From NCBI RefSeq assembly GCF_000382045.1, contig NZ_KB907463.1, positions 1-64,000 on the forward strand: a stretch of DNA of 64,000 nucleotides, in the 5' to 3' direction. The first letter of the stretch is position 1; each line of letters begins with the position of its first letter. Below the pieces are notes generated by a model that had not been told where the DNA came from, searched no databases, and was given only the letters and a program-made list of their open reading frames with translations. Positions 34,852-45,000 of the stretch are shown here, in pieces. Origin of the DNA: Variovorax atrisoli 110B. Lineage in GTDB: Bacteria > Pseudomonadota > Gammaproteobacteria > Burkholderiales > Burkholderiaceae_C. Made by a program: the position numbers and the translations under genes.

Positions 34852-34916
34852 GCGCGCAAAGCGGCCCAGTGTACGGAGCCACTGTTCCCCCGCGCGTGAC
34901 GAGGTCTAAAGCCCGG

Positions 34917-37900
34917 TTACCAGGTGTCTACGTACGCAACCGCCGGCCCTTGCGCCTTCGTGGCCGACGACAGCCCACGCACCAGCCAGGTGCGCGTATC
35001 GGCCGGGTCGATCACCGCGTCGATCTCCAGCGTCTGCGCCATGTGGATGGCCTCGCCGTTCTCGTACTGCTGCGCCACCAGCTTCTTGAAGAGCGCATCG
35101 CGCTCGGCGCCCTCGGATGCGGCGGCCAGCTCCTTGCGGAAACCCAGCCGCACGGCGCCTTCGAGGCCCATCGCCCCGAACTCGCCCGTGGGCCATGCCA
35201 CGGTGAAGACCGGCGCATCGAAGCCGCCCGCCGTCATCGCCTGCGCACCGAGGCCATAGCCCTTGCGCAGCACCACCGCGAAGAATGGCACGCGCAGGTG
35301 CGAGGCCACCATGAACATGCGGCACACGTGGCGCACCTGCGCCTGCGCCTCGATCTCGGGCCCGACCATGAAGCCCGGCGTGTCGCACAACGAAACAATT
35401 GGCAGGCCGTGCGCGTTGCACAGCTGCATGAAGCGCGCGGACTTGTCGGCCGCCTCCACGTCGATCGCGCCGCCCAGGTGATGCGGGTTGTTGGCCATCA
35501 GCCCGACCGGCCTGCCCTCGATGCGCGCGAGCGCGGTGACGATGCCCGCGCCGAAGCCCGCGCGCAGTTCGAGCAGCGAGCCGGTGTCGGCCACGCCGCG
35601 CATCGCGGCGCGCACGTCGTACACGCGCAGCCGGTTCTCGGGCACCACATGACGCAGCGTGCGCGGGTCGGCGCACTGCCAGTCGGAGGTCGCGCCCTGG
35701 AAGTACGAGAGGTACTGCTTCGCCGCGGCCACCGCGGCGGCCTCGTCCTCCACGAGGATGTCGATCACGCCGTTGCGCGACTGCACGCCGCTCGGCCCGA
35801 TCTGCTCCGGCGCGAAGGTGCCGAGCCCGCCGCCCTCGATCATCGCGGGGCCGCTCATGCCGATGTTGCTGCCCCTGGTGGCGATGATCACGTCGGCGCA
35901 GCCCAGCAGCGCCGCATTGCCCGCAAAGCAGCGCCCATGCACGATGCCCACCACGGGCACCTTGCCCGACAGCGCCGCGAACTGGCTGAAGGTGTGGTTG
36001 TTGAGGCCGGCCACGATGGGCATGTCGGTGTCGCCAGGCCGTCCGCCGCCGCCTTCGGCGAACAGCACCACCGGCAGCTTCAGCTGATGCGCCACCGCCA
36101 GCAGCCGGTCGGTCTTGTGGTGGTTGCGCATGCCCTGCGTGCCGGCCAGCACGGTGTAGTCGTAGGCCAGCACCGCGCAGCGCGAAGCCTCGGGCCCGAA
36201 CTGCTTCGCGTTGACGCTGCCCAGCCCGGTGACCATGCCGTCTGCGGGCGTGTTGGCGATGAGGTCTTCCAGCGTGCGGCGGCGCGTCTGCGCGGCGATG
36301 GCGAGCGCGCCGTACTCGATGAAGTTGGCTGGGTCGGACGCGGTGTCGCACAGGTCCGCGATGTTCTCGCGCGCGGTGCGCCCGCCCTGCGCATGGCGCT
36401 TGTCGACGGCCGCCTTGCGGTTGGCGTCGAGCGTGTAGGCATGGCGGTCGATCACCTTCCGAAGGTCGGGGCGGATAGTGTCCAGGTCCTGCTCCGCGCG
36501 GGCTTCCGCCTGCACGGCCTGCGCATCGACGGCCTCGAGCTTCACCAGCGACTGCCCTTCGACGAGATAGTCGCCGGGCGCCGCCAGCAATGCCACCACG
36601 CGGCCGGCCACGGGCGCGTGCAGCAGGTGCTCCATCTTCATCGCCTCGAGCACGCCGAGCTGCGCGCCCACCGGCAGCACGTCGCCCACCTCGACCTCGA
36701 ACTGCACGAGGCGCGCGGGCATCGGGGCCTTGACGGTCAATTCGTCCGATCCGTCGTCGGCGGCAACGGGCAGCGGCTCCGCGGACGCAGCCGCGGTCTT
36801 TCGCACCTGCTTCTCGAAGGCCGAGGCAGCGGCGAGCAGATCGCCCAGGTGCGCCTCCACGAAGCGCGTGTGCACCGCCTGCGCGGCGAACTCGGGCCGC
36901 GCAGCGATGGCGCGCAGCAGCAGCAGGTTGGTGGCGATGCCCTCGATGTGGCATTCGTCGAGCGCGCGCAGCGAGCGGCGCAGCGCGTCCTCGAAGCGCG
37001 GCGAGGGCGAATGCACGATGAGCTTGGCCAGCAGCGTGTCGTAGTGCGGCGAAGGCGCGAGGCCCGCGTAGCCGTGCGTGTCCACGCGCACGCCGGGGCC
37101 CGCCGGCAGGTCGAAGCGCGCGAGCGTGCCGCCCGAGGGCCGCGCATTGCCCTGCGCGTCGAGCGTCTCGGCGTTGATGCGCCACTGCACCGCGAAGCCG
37201 CGCTGCGGCGCCGTGCGATCTGCCTCCACGCCGAGTTCGCCGAGCAGCTGGCCAGCGGCCACGGCGATCTGCAGCTGCACCAGGTCCAGCCCCGTCACCG
37301 CCTCCGTCACGGTGTGCTCGACCTGCAGGCGCGGATTGGCTTCGATGAACACGAAGGGCAGCGTCGCCGATGCCGCGTCGACCAGGAACTCGAAGGTGCC
37401 GAGGCCGCGGTAGCCCACCGCCTTGGCCATGCGCAGCGCGGCCTGCGTGACCTGCGCGCGCAAGGCCTCGGGCAGCGAGGGACTGGGCGCGATCTCCACC
37501 AGCTTCTGGAAGCGCCGCTGCAGCGTGCATTCGCGCTCGCCGAGGCTGGCCACGGACTTGCCGTCGCCGATCACCTGCACCTCGATGTGCCTCGCGTTCA
37601 GCATCAGCCGCTCGACGTACACCCCCTCGATGCCGAACGCCGCCTTCGCCTCGGACATGCAGCGCGCATGCGCCTCGGGCAGCTCCTGCGCGTTCAGCAC
37701 CGCGCGCATGCCGCGCCCGCCGCCGCCGCCGATGGCCTTGACCATCACGCCCGCGCCCTGCGCCTGGTGGTCGGAGAAGAAGGCCTGCGCCTGCGCGAGC
37801 GTCACGGCGCCGGCGCTGCCGGGCATCACCGGCACGTCGCATTGCGTGGCGAGTTCGCGCGCGCGTGCCTTGTCGCCGAACAGGCCGAGCTGCTCGGGCG

Positions 37901-38216
37901 TGGGGCCGATGAAGACCAGGCCCGCATCCGCGCAGGCCTGCGCGAAATCGGCGCGCTCGCTGAGGAAGCCGTAGCCGGGATGCACCGCATCGCAGCCCTG
38001 CGCCTTCGCCACCTCGATCAGCGCGGCGGCATCGAGGTATGCGGAAGGGCCGGTGGCATCGAGCGCCACCGCGGTATCGGCCAGCTGAGCATGCAGTGCG
38101 GCGGCATCGTCGCGCGCATGCACCGCCACGCTTGCGATGCCCAGGTCGCGCAGCGCACGCACCAGGCGCACCGCGATCTCGCCGCGGTTGGCAATCAGAA
38201 CTTTGGAGAACAGCAA
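34917..38216 (-). CDS. Single-chain biotin-dependent acyl-CoA carboxylase (BC-BCCP-CT)
   Basis: 1099 residues from a TTG at 38216, six bases after a ribosome site GAGAGG that overlaps the stop of the upstream synthetase gene; no ATG is in a fitting place. The N-terminal biotin carboxylase (about 1-450) starts KVLIANRGEIAVRLVRA and has the ATP-grasp glycine loop GGGGGRGM and EANPRLQVEHTVTE. The BCCP domain has the biotinylation site VLEAMKMEH. The C-terminal carboxyltransferase (about 590-1099) has GGGGRPGDTD, GRCFAGNAAL, GGGLGTFAPE and NNPHHLGGAID. All parts in one chain is the arrangement of the long-chain acyl-CoA carboxylases. With the adjacent acyl-CoA synthetase it would activate and carboxylate an acid; the acyl substrate is not known. 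Confidence 0.88.
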   Translation of the reverse strand: MLFSKVLIANRGEIAVRLVRALRDLGIASVAVHARDDAAALHAQLADTAVALDATGPSAYLDAAALIEVAKAQGCDAVHPGYGFLSERADFAQACADAGLVFIGPTPEQLGLFGDKARARELATQCDVPVMPGSAGAVTLAQAQAFFSDHQAQGAGVMVKAIGGGGGRGMRAVLNAQELPEAHARCMSEAKAAFGIEGVYVERLMLNARHIEVQVIGDGKSVASLGERECTLQRRFQKLVEIAPSPSLPEALRAQVTQAALRMAKAVGYRGLGTFEFLVDAASATLPFVFIEANPRLQVEHTVTEAVTGLDLVQLQIAVAAGQLLGELGVEADRTAPQRGFAVQWRINAETLDAQGNARPSGGTLARFDLPAGPGVRVDTHGYAGLAPSPHYDTLLAKLIVHSPSPRFEDALRRSLRALDECHIEGIATNLLLLRAIAARPEFAAQAVHTRFVEAHLGDLLAAASAFEKQVRKTAAASAEPLPVAADDGSDELTVKAPMPARLVQFEVEVGDVLPVGAQLGVLEAMKMEHLLHAPVAGRVVALLAAPGDYLVEGQSLVKLEAVDAQAVQAEARAEQDLDTIRPDLRKVIDRHAYTLDANRKAAVDKRHAQGGRTARENIADLCDTASDPANFIEYGALAIAAQTRRRTLEDLIANTPADGMVTGLGSVNAKQFGPEASRCAVLAYDYTVLAGTQGMRNHHKTDRLLAVAHQLKLPVVLFAEGGGGRPGDTDMPIVAGLNNHTFSQFAALSGKVPVVGIVHGRCFAGNAALLGCADVIIATRGSNIGMSGPAMIEGGGLGTFAPEQIGPSGVQSRNGVIDILVEDEAAAVAAAKQYLSYFQGATSDWQCADPRTLRHVVPENRLRVYDVRAAMRGVADTGSLLELRAGFGAGIVTALARIEGRPVGLMANNPHHLGGAIDVEAADKSARFMQLCNAHGLPIVSLCDTPGFMVGPEIEAQAQVRHVCRMFMVASHLRVPFFAVVLRKGYGLGAQAMTAGGFDAPVFTVAWPTGEFGAMGLEGAVRLGFRKELAAASEGAERDALFKKLVAQQYENGEAIHMAQTLEIDAVIDPADTRTWLVRGLSSATKAQGPAVAYVDTW

Positions 38217-38226
38217 ACGGAACCTC

Positions 38227-39840
38227 TCAGCTTTTGTCTTTGAGCAGGCGGCGCAGCACCTTGCCCGCACCGGTGGTGGGCAGCGCGTCGATGAAGCTCA
38301 CCGCGCGCGGCGCCTTGTAGCTCGCCATGTTGTCGCGCGCCCAGGCGACGAGCGCATCGGCTTCGAGCGCGGCGCCGGGCTTGCGCACGATGAAGGCCTT
38401 CACCACCTCGCCCTTCTCCGCGTCGGGCTGGCCGATCACCGCCGCCTGCGCCACCGCCGGATGCTTGATGAGGATGGTCTCGACCTCCTCGGGGAACACG
38501 CTGTAGCCCGAGACCTTGATCATCTCCTTGAAGCGGCCGATGAAGGTGAGGTAGCCGTCGGCGTCGATCCTGCCCATGTCGCCCGTGTGCACCCAGCCGT
38601 TGCGCAGCGTGGCGGCGGTGGCCTCGGGCTTGTTCCAGTAGCCCTTGAAGGTGCCGGGGCTGGTGAGCACGATCTCGCCGACCTCGCCCGCAGGCAGGTC
38701 GGCCTGCATGTCCGCATCGACGATGCGGATCTTCACGCCCGGCACCGCGACGCCCTGCGTGCCCCAGCGCGGCGCATGGTGCGGCGTGTAGGTGTCGCAG
38801 GTGTGGGTCTCGCTCAGGCCGTAGGCGGCCTCGAAGGAAGTGCAGTTGGGCGCATGCGAGCGCCACTGCAGCGCCAGTGGCTCGGTGAAGGCGATGCCGA
38901 AGCTGGTCACCGGGTTCATCTTCAGGCTGCGCAGGTCGAAGCCGGCGATGTCCGGCACCTGCATGCAGGCCACGTTCATCGGCGCGATGCTGTACCACCA
39001 GCTCACCTTGTACGCCGCGATGGCCTGCAGCGCGGCACGCGGGTCGAATCGGTGCAGCAGCACCGAGGCGGCACCGCTGAGCACCGGCACGTTGACGCCC
39101 ATCAGCATGCCGGCGATGTGATAGAGCGGCGCGATGGACAGCAGCACGTCGGCGGGCCCCACGCCGTTGCAGTCGGCTGCCGCGCGCGTCTTGAAGAGCG
39201 CGTTGCCGTAGCTCAGCATCGCCCCCTTGGGCAGGCCGGTGGTGCCCGATGTGTAGGTCATGAGCGCCACGTCGTCCATGTCGATGGCCACCGGCTGCGG
39301 TTTCGCGTCGGCGCGCATCACGGCGAGGAAGTCTTCGCAGCCTTCGGGCACGCTGCGTTCCGTCTTGCGTTCGGCGGCCAGCTCCGCCGGCAGGTCGAGC
39401 GTGGGTTCGGCCGGCAGCAGGTCGGCGTAGTGCACCACGAACACGTGCTCCAGCGAACTTCCGGGCTGCACCTTGCGCACCACCGGCAGCAGCGGCGCGG
39501 CCGCGACGATCACACGTGCCTTCAGGTCGTTGACCTGGTAGGCCAGCTCGTGCTCCTTGTTGAGCGGCCCGCTCGGGCAGACGATGGCGCCGATCTTCTG
39601 GATGCCGAAGTGCGCCACCAGGTACTGCGGGCAGTTGTTGAGGAAGAGCACCACCGGCTCGCCCTTCTTCACCCCCAGCGCCTGCAGCCGCGCGGCGAAG
39701 GCGTCGCTGGCGCGGTCGAGCGCGCTCCAGCTCGTGGTGTGGCCGTACCAGAAGCAGGCGGGGCTGTCGCCGCGCTCTCGCGCGTGGGTGCGCAGGTACT
39801 CGTGCAGGGGCTGCTGCGGGCGGTCGGGCAATGTCTCCAT
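38227..39840 (-). CDS. AMP-forming acyl-CoA synthetase
   Basis: 537 residues of the ANL adenylating superfamily. Motifs are the P-loop LMTYTSGTTGLPKGAML, AYGLSETHT, WVHTGDMGRIDADGYLTFIG and the C-terminal GRFKEMIKVSGYSVFPEEVE plus PTTGAGKVLRR with the catalytic lysine. The enzyme makes an acyl-AMP and then acyl-CoA from a carboxylic acid. It shares a transcript with the single-chain carboxylase (10 bp apart, coupled by SD overlap), and is divergent from a TetR-type regulator. This suggests a short pathway in which a carboxylic acid is activated and then carboxylated. No signal peptide; cytoplasmic. Confidence 0.9.
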   Translation of the reverse strand: METLPDRPQQPLHEYLRTHARERGDSPACFWYGHTTSWSALDRASDAFAARLQALGVKKGEPVVLFLNNCPQYLVAHFGIQKIGAIVCPSGPLNKEHELAYQVNDLKARVIVAAAPLLPVVRKVQPGSSLEHVFVVHYADLLPAEPTLDLPAELAAERKTERSVPEGCEDFLAVMRADAKPQPVAIDMDDVALMTYTSGTTGLPKGAMLSYGNALFKTRAAADCNGVGPADVLLSIAPLYHIAGMLMGVNVPVLSGAASVLLHRFDPRAALQAIAAYKVSWWYSIAPMNVACMQVPDIAGFDLRSLKMNPVTSFGIAFTEPLALQWRSHAPNCTSFEAAYGLSETHTCDTYTPHHAPRWGTQGVAVPGVKIRIVDADMQADLPAGEVGEIVLTSPGTFKGYWNKPEATAATLRNGWVHTGDMGRIDADGYLTFIGRFKEMIKVSGYSVFPEEVETILIKHPAVAQAAVIGQPDAEKGEVVKAFIVRKPGAALEADALVAWARDNMASYKAPRAVSFIDALPTTGAGKVLRRLLKDKS

Positions 39841-39898
39841 GGCGTCACTTTCTCAGGGTTATCGATAGCAGCCCGCGAGGGGCTGGCGCTTGCCAATG

Positions 39899-39932
39899 GT
39901 GCATGGTGCACGAACAATCCTACCCATGGGTA
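39899..39932. promoter_or_regulatory. Candidate TetR operators in the synthetase/regulator intergenic space
   Basis: Two inverted repeats lie between the divergent start codons (39840 and 39926): GTGCA-TGG-TGCAC (39899-39911) and the perfect 12-bp palindrome TACCCATGGGTA (39921-39932). The latter includes the regulator ATG, a position allowing autorepression. Binding by the TetR protein is inferred from position. Confidence 0.4.
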
Positions 39933-40621
39933 TAACTTCCGCGACACGGCAAAAACCCTCTGGCTCTGCAGACCAGAGCAGCGTCACGGCGCAGCCGCAC
40001 CTTCCGCAGGGCACGGGCCGGCAGCGCGCGGCCACGCAGGGCACCGACCTGCAGCGCGAGCGCATCCTGCAGGCGGCCGCGCAGCTCTTCGCGGCACAGG
40101 GCTACGCCAACACCACCATGGCGCAGATCGTGCGCGAGCTGGGCATGACCAAGCCCTTCGTGTATTACTACTTCCGCGACAAGCAGGAGATCTTCGAGAC
40201 GCTGTCGTGGCGCCCCGCGGTCGACTGCTTCACCGCGCTCGACTTCGCGGCCACCGACCCGCGCCGCGCGAGCGAGAAGGTGCTCGAAGGCCTGGAGCGG
40301 CTGATCCGCGCGACCATCTCGCACCACCCGGTGGCCTTCTTCCCGTACCGCGAGCCGCAGGTGCACCGGCCCGAGTACATCGCCGCGCAGAAGAAGCTCG
40401 CGCATCACTTCTACGAGCGGCTGTGCCCGCTGCTCGAGGAGGCGCGCGCCGACGGCGACCTCGACTTCACCGAGACAAAGATCACCGCGCTCGCGGCCTG
40501 CAGCCTGCCGGGCTTCCTCTACAGCTGGTATCGCCCGGGCGGGCGCCTCTCGCCCGACGAGGTCGTGGCCGAGCTCACCAGGCTGGCAAGCCGCGTGATC
40601 GGGCTGCGAACGAAGAACTGA
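39926..40621 (+). CDS. TetR/AcrR family regulator
   Basis: 231 residues from the ATG at 39926. After about 45 variable residues, the TetR DNA-binding domain reads RERILQAAAQLFAAQGYANT, then TMAQIVRELGMTKPFVYYYF, with the typical helix-turn-helix and YYYFRDKQEIF end. The ligand domain (about 110-231) shows no recognisable specificity. It is divergent from the acyl-CoA synthetase and carboxylase genes and 27 bp upstream of a branched-chain-type binding protein gene. It probably controls both units, and its inducer may be an acyl-CoA, as for FadR- or PsrA-type TetR proteins; the latter is inference. Confidence 0.87.
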   Translation: MGITSATRQKPSGSADQSSVTAQPHLPQGTGRQRAATQGTDLQRERILQAAAQLFAAQGYANTTMAQIVRELGMTKPFVYYYFRDKQEIFETLSWRPAVDCFTALDFAATDPRRASEKVLEGLERLIRATISHHPVAFFPYREPQVHRPEYIAAQKKLAHHFYERLCPLLEEARADGDLDFTETKITALAACSLPGFLYSWYRPGGRLSPDEVVAELTRLASRVIGLRTKN

Positions 40622-40648
40622 AGACAACACCTCCGGAGACAAAGCACC

Positions 40649-41905
40649 ATGAAGTTCAGGAAAGCGCCACTGGCGCGGATCGCCCTCGCCTGCCTGCTGG
40701 CCGCGGCCGGCGCATCGCATGCCCAGCAGGCAACCTACAAGATCGCCTACATCGACCCGCTCTCGGGCCCGTTCGCCAACGTCGGCGAGCTGATGCTGAT
40801 GCACACGCAGTACGCCATCGAGGACATCAACGCGAAGGGCGGCGTGCTCGGCGGCACGAAGCTGCAGCTGCTGCAGTTCGACAGCAAGCTCTCGGCCCAG
40901 GAGAGCCAGAGTGCGCTGCAGGCGGCCATCGACCAGGGCGCGAAGGCCATCGTGACCGGCGGCTCGGGGTCCTCGGTGGTCACGGCGCTGGTGCAGTCGG
41001 TGACGCGCTGGAACCAGCGCAACCCGGGCAAGGAGCTGATCGTGCTGAACCACTCCTCCATCGATCCCGAGATGACGGGCAAGGCCTGCAGCTTCTGGCA
41101 CTTCCAGACCGAGGCCAACACCGCGATGAAGATGAAGGCGCTGGCCAACTACATCAAGAAGACGCCCGACGTGAAGAAGGTGTACCTGCTCAACCAGGAC
41201 TACGCACACGGCAAGCAATGGGCCAGCTACGGCCGCCAGCTGGTGGGCCTGGCTCGGCCCGACATCCAGTTCGTGGGCGAAACGCTGCACCCCATCGGCC
41301 GGGTGAAGGACTTCGCACCCTACATCGCCAATGTGAAGCAAAGCGGCGCCGACTCGGTCATCACCGGCAACTGGGGCCAGGACATGACGCTGCTGCTGAA
41401 GGCGGCGGGCGACGCGGGCTACGACCTGCGCTACTTCAACCACAGCGCGGGCTCGGTGCCGGGCACGGTCACGGCCGTGTCGCAGGCCAGGCTCGGCCAG
41501 CTGACCTGGGTGGCCGAATGGCACCCGGGCGAGGCCGATACGCCCAAGGTGGACGCACTGGCCAAGGCATACAAGGCCAAGACGGGCAAGGACTTCCTCG
41601 CGCCGCGCATCGACATGACGCCGCGCCTGCTGGCCGCGGCCATCAACAAGGCCGGCTCCACCGACACGGTGAAGGTCGCGCATGCCCTCGAAGACCTGAA
41701 CTTCGACTCGGTGGTCGGCCCGGTGCGCATGCGCGCCGAAGACCACCAGCTGCTGCTGCCGCAGGTGGTCAACACCATCGTGCCGGTGGACGGCAAGACC
41801 GTGAAGACCGGCTGGGAAGGCACCAACTACGGCTTCCGCACCGATGCGGTCTATACCGGCAACGAGCTCGCGCAGGGCACGGAATGCAAGATGGTCCGGC
41901 CCTGA
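40649..41905 (+). CDS. Periplasmic branched-chain amino-acid-type (LivK) binding protein
   Basis: 418 residues with signal peptide ending at ASHAQQ. The family pattern is IAYIDPLSGPFANVGE at the start, INAKGGVLGG, FDSKLSAQESQSALQ, IVTGGSGSSVVTA, and AYKAKTGKDFLAP late in the chain. LivK-like proteins deliver branched-chain amino acids, amides or aromatic acids to an ABC permease. No LivH/M/G/F genes are adjacent, so the permease is elsewhere. It sits with TetR and the acyl-CoA synthetase/carboxylase, which points to a carboxylic-acid ligand. Good signal, full length, intact. Confidence 0.87.
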   Translation: MKFRKAPLARIALACLLAAAGASHAQQATYKIAYIDPLSGPFANVGELMLMHTQYAIEDINAKGGVLGGTKLQLLQFDSKLSAQESQSALQAAIDQGAKAIVTGGSGSSVVTALVQSVTRWNQRNPGKELIVLNHSSIDPEMTGKACSFWHFQTEANTAMKMKALANYIKKTPDVKKVYLLNQDYAHGKQWASYGRQLVGLARPDIQFVGETLHPIGRVKDFAPYIANVKQSGADSVITGNWGQDMTLLLKAAGDAGYDLRYFNHSAGSVPGTVTAVSQARLGQLTWVAEWHPGEADTPKVDALAKAYKAKTGKDFLAPRIDMTPRLLAAAINKAGSTDTVKVAHALEDLNFDSVVGPVRMRAEDHQLLLPQVVNTIVPVDGKTVKTGWEGTNYGFRTDAVYTGNELAQGTECKMVRP

Positions 41906-42044
41906 GCGATTTCTTCACGACTGCTGAAGAGGGCGGAGGTTTGTAAGGGAAACCCCGTCCTGCCTGCCGCCTGTGCCGTCGGGATACTCCGGCTTCGAAG
42001 CCCGGATATCAGAGGCGGGTCCATTCCAAAGGCACAACAAGACC

Positions 42045-45000
42045 ATGGCAGGCAAAAACTCGCTCCACCCGATCCCGCATCCGGCGAAGAAGCCCTTCGT
42101 CGGCAACCTGCTGTCCATCGGCTCCGACTCCCCCGTGCTCGACATGTGGAAGATCGCGCAGGACCTGGGCGGCATCTACTGGCTGGACATGCCGGGCATG
42201 CCGGTGATCGTGGTGTCGTCTCCCGCGCTGGTGGACGAGCTGTGCGAGGAGGAGCGCTTCGACAAGAGCACGCGCGGCGCCCTGCGCCGGCTGCGCGCCG
42301 CTTCCCATGGCCTCTTCACTTCCGACACGCACGAGGAGACCTGGTCGAAGCCGCACAACATCCTGCTGGCCAACTTCAGCCAGCGCGCGATGCAGGCCTA
42401 CCACCCGATGATGCTGGACATCGCCGGGCAGCTGGTCACCAAGTGGGAGCGCCTGAACTTCGACGAGGAGGTGGACGTGGTGCGCGACATGACCGCGCTC
42501 ACGCTCGACACCATCGGCCTGTGCGGCTTTGGCTACCGCTTCAACTCCTTCTACCGCGAGGGCTTCCATCCCTTCGTCGACGCGATGGTGCGCACACTGG
42601 AGACGGTGCAGAACCGCCGCGGCCTGCCGCTGGAGGAGCTGATGCTGAAGAAGGAGCTCGCGCAGCAGCGCAAGGACATCCGCTACATGCACAAGATGGT
42701 GGAGGACATCATCGAGGAGCGGCGCGCGAGCGGGGCCGACATCGCCACCAAGCCCGACCTGCTGAGCTACATGATCGCGGGCGTGGACAAGAAGAGCGGC
42801 GAGAAGCTCACCGACAAGATGATCCGCGACGAGTGCATCGAATTCCTCATCGCGGGGCACGAGACCACCAGCGGGCTGCTGTCCTTCGCCATCTACTTCC
42901 TGCTGCAGAACCCCGAGGCCATGGCCAAGGCGCAGGCCGAGGTCGACAACGTGTTCGGCCCCGACACCACGCAGAAGCCCACCTATGCGCAGGTCAACCG
43001 CCTGCAGTACGTGATGCAGGTGCTGAAGGAGTCGCTGCGCCTCTACCCCACCGCGCCTGCGATCTCGATGCGCGCCAAGGAAGAGACGAAGATCGGCGGC
43101 CAGTACACGATCAAGAAGAACAACATGGTCATCATGCATGCGCTGGCGCTGCATCGTGACAAGGGCATCTGGGGCGAGGACGCGGACGAGTTCAACCCCG
43201 AGCACTTCAGCCGCGAAGCCGAGCGCGAGCGTCCGGTGAACGCCTTCAAGCCTTTCGGCAACGGGCAGCGCGCCTGCATCGGGCGGCAGTTCGCGCTGCA
43301 GGAGGCGGTGCTCACGCTGGGCATGATCCTGCAGCGCTTCAACCTGGTGGACCACACGGGCTACAAGCTGAAGATCAAGGAAGCGCTCACGATCAAGCCC
43401 GAGGGCTTCAGGATCAAGGCGCTGCTGCGCGACCCGGCCACGCGCCCGCGCGGCAACATGAGCGATGCAGCCGCGGCGCCGGTGCAGCCCGCGAAGGCCG
43501 CCGAGCGCAAGCCGCAGGCGGCGCGCCACGGCACCTCGCTGCTGGTGCTTCAGGGCTCCAACCTCGGCACCGCCGAGGACCTCGCGCGGCAGCTCGCGGA
43601 GGCCGGCGAGATGCGCGGCTTCTCCACGCAACTGGCCTCGCTCGACGACTATGCCGAGCGGCTGCCGGCCAGCGGCGCGATCGCCATCGTCTGTGCCTCG
43701 TACAACGGCGCGGCCCCCGACAACGCGGCCGAGTTCCACCGCTGGCTCGACAAGGCCGACGACTCGCTCAACGGCGTGCGCTTCAGCGTCTTCGGCTGCG
43801 GCAACACCGACTGGGCCTCCACCTACCAGGCCGTGCCGCGCCGCATCGACGAGCGGCTGGAAGCACTGGGCGCCGATCGCGTGCATTCGCGCGGCGAGGG
43901 CGATGCGCGCGAGGACATGGACGGCGCCTTCCAGGACTGGAGCGATGCGCTGTGGCCCGCGCTCTCGAAGGCCTTCGGCATCCAGACGGGCGCCGACACC
44001 CCAGCGCAGGGCGAGCCGCTCTACACGCTGGAGGAGCTGCCGCCGCCGCAGAAGAACGCGATCGTCGATGCGCTGGGCGCGGTGGCGCTGCGGGTGATCG
44101 AGAACCGCGAGCTGCAACGCGGCGGCAACGCTGAAGCCGGACGCTCCACGCGTCACGTCGAACTGATGCTGCCCGAGGGCCTGGTCTACCGCGCCGGAGA
44201 CCACCTGAGCGTGGTGCCGCGCAACGGCCCGGCACAGGTCGAACGCGCGATGGCGCGCTTCGGCTTCGACCGCACGGCCCACGTGCGCCTGCACGCGGCC
44301 GCGGGCCGCAAGGCATCGCTGCCGGTGGAACAGGTGGTCGCGGTCGACCGGCTGCTGGGCGACTACGTCGAGCTGCAGGATGTGGCCACGCGCAAGCAGA
44401 TCGCCACGCTGGCGGCGTACACCGAGTGCCCGTTCACGAAACCCAAGCTGGAGGCCCTCTCGGGCAGCGACGACGCCTCGCAGGCGAAGTACAAGGCCGA
44501 GGTGCTGCACAAGCGCAAGTCGCTGCTCGACCTGCTGGAGGAGCACCGCGCCTGCCAGGTGCCGTTCGCGGTGTTTCTCGAGATGCTGTCGCCGCTGTCG
44601 CCTCGCTACTACTCGATCTCGTCCTCCCCCGCCATGACGCCGGGCCGCTGCAGCGTGACAGTGGGCGTGGTGAGCGGGCCTGCGAAGTCGGGCATCGGCA
44701 CCTTCGAGGGCGTGTGCTCGAACTTCCTGGCGCGCGCCGAGGCCGGCGACACGGTGCACGGCGTGGTGCGCGAGACCACGGCCGAGGGCTTCAGGCTGCC
44801 GGAGGATGCAAGCCGGCCCATCATCATGGTGGGCCCCGGCACCGGCCTCGCGCCGTTCCGCGGCTTCCTGCAGGAACGCGCCGCGCAGGCCGAGGCGGGC
44901 ACCGCCCTCGGCGAAGCGCTGCTCTTCTTCGGCTGCCGCCATCCCGAGCAGGACTTCATCTACGCCGACGAACTCGAGGCCTGGGCGCATCGCGGCCTGA

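Noticed and set aside
34906-38243. Long alternate frames over the single-chain carboxylase on both strands
   Set aside because: The frame from 34917 has all BC, BCCP and CT motifs. The others are Arg/Gly/Ala-rich with no motif.
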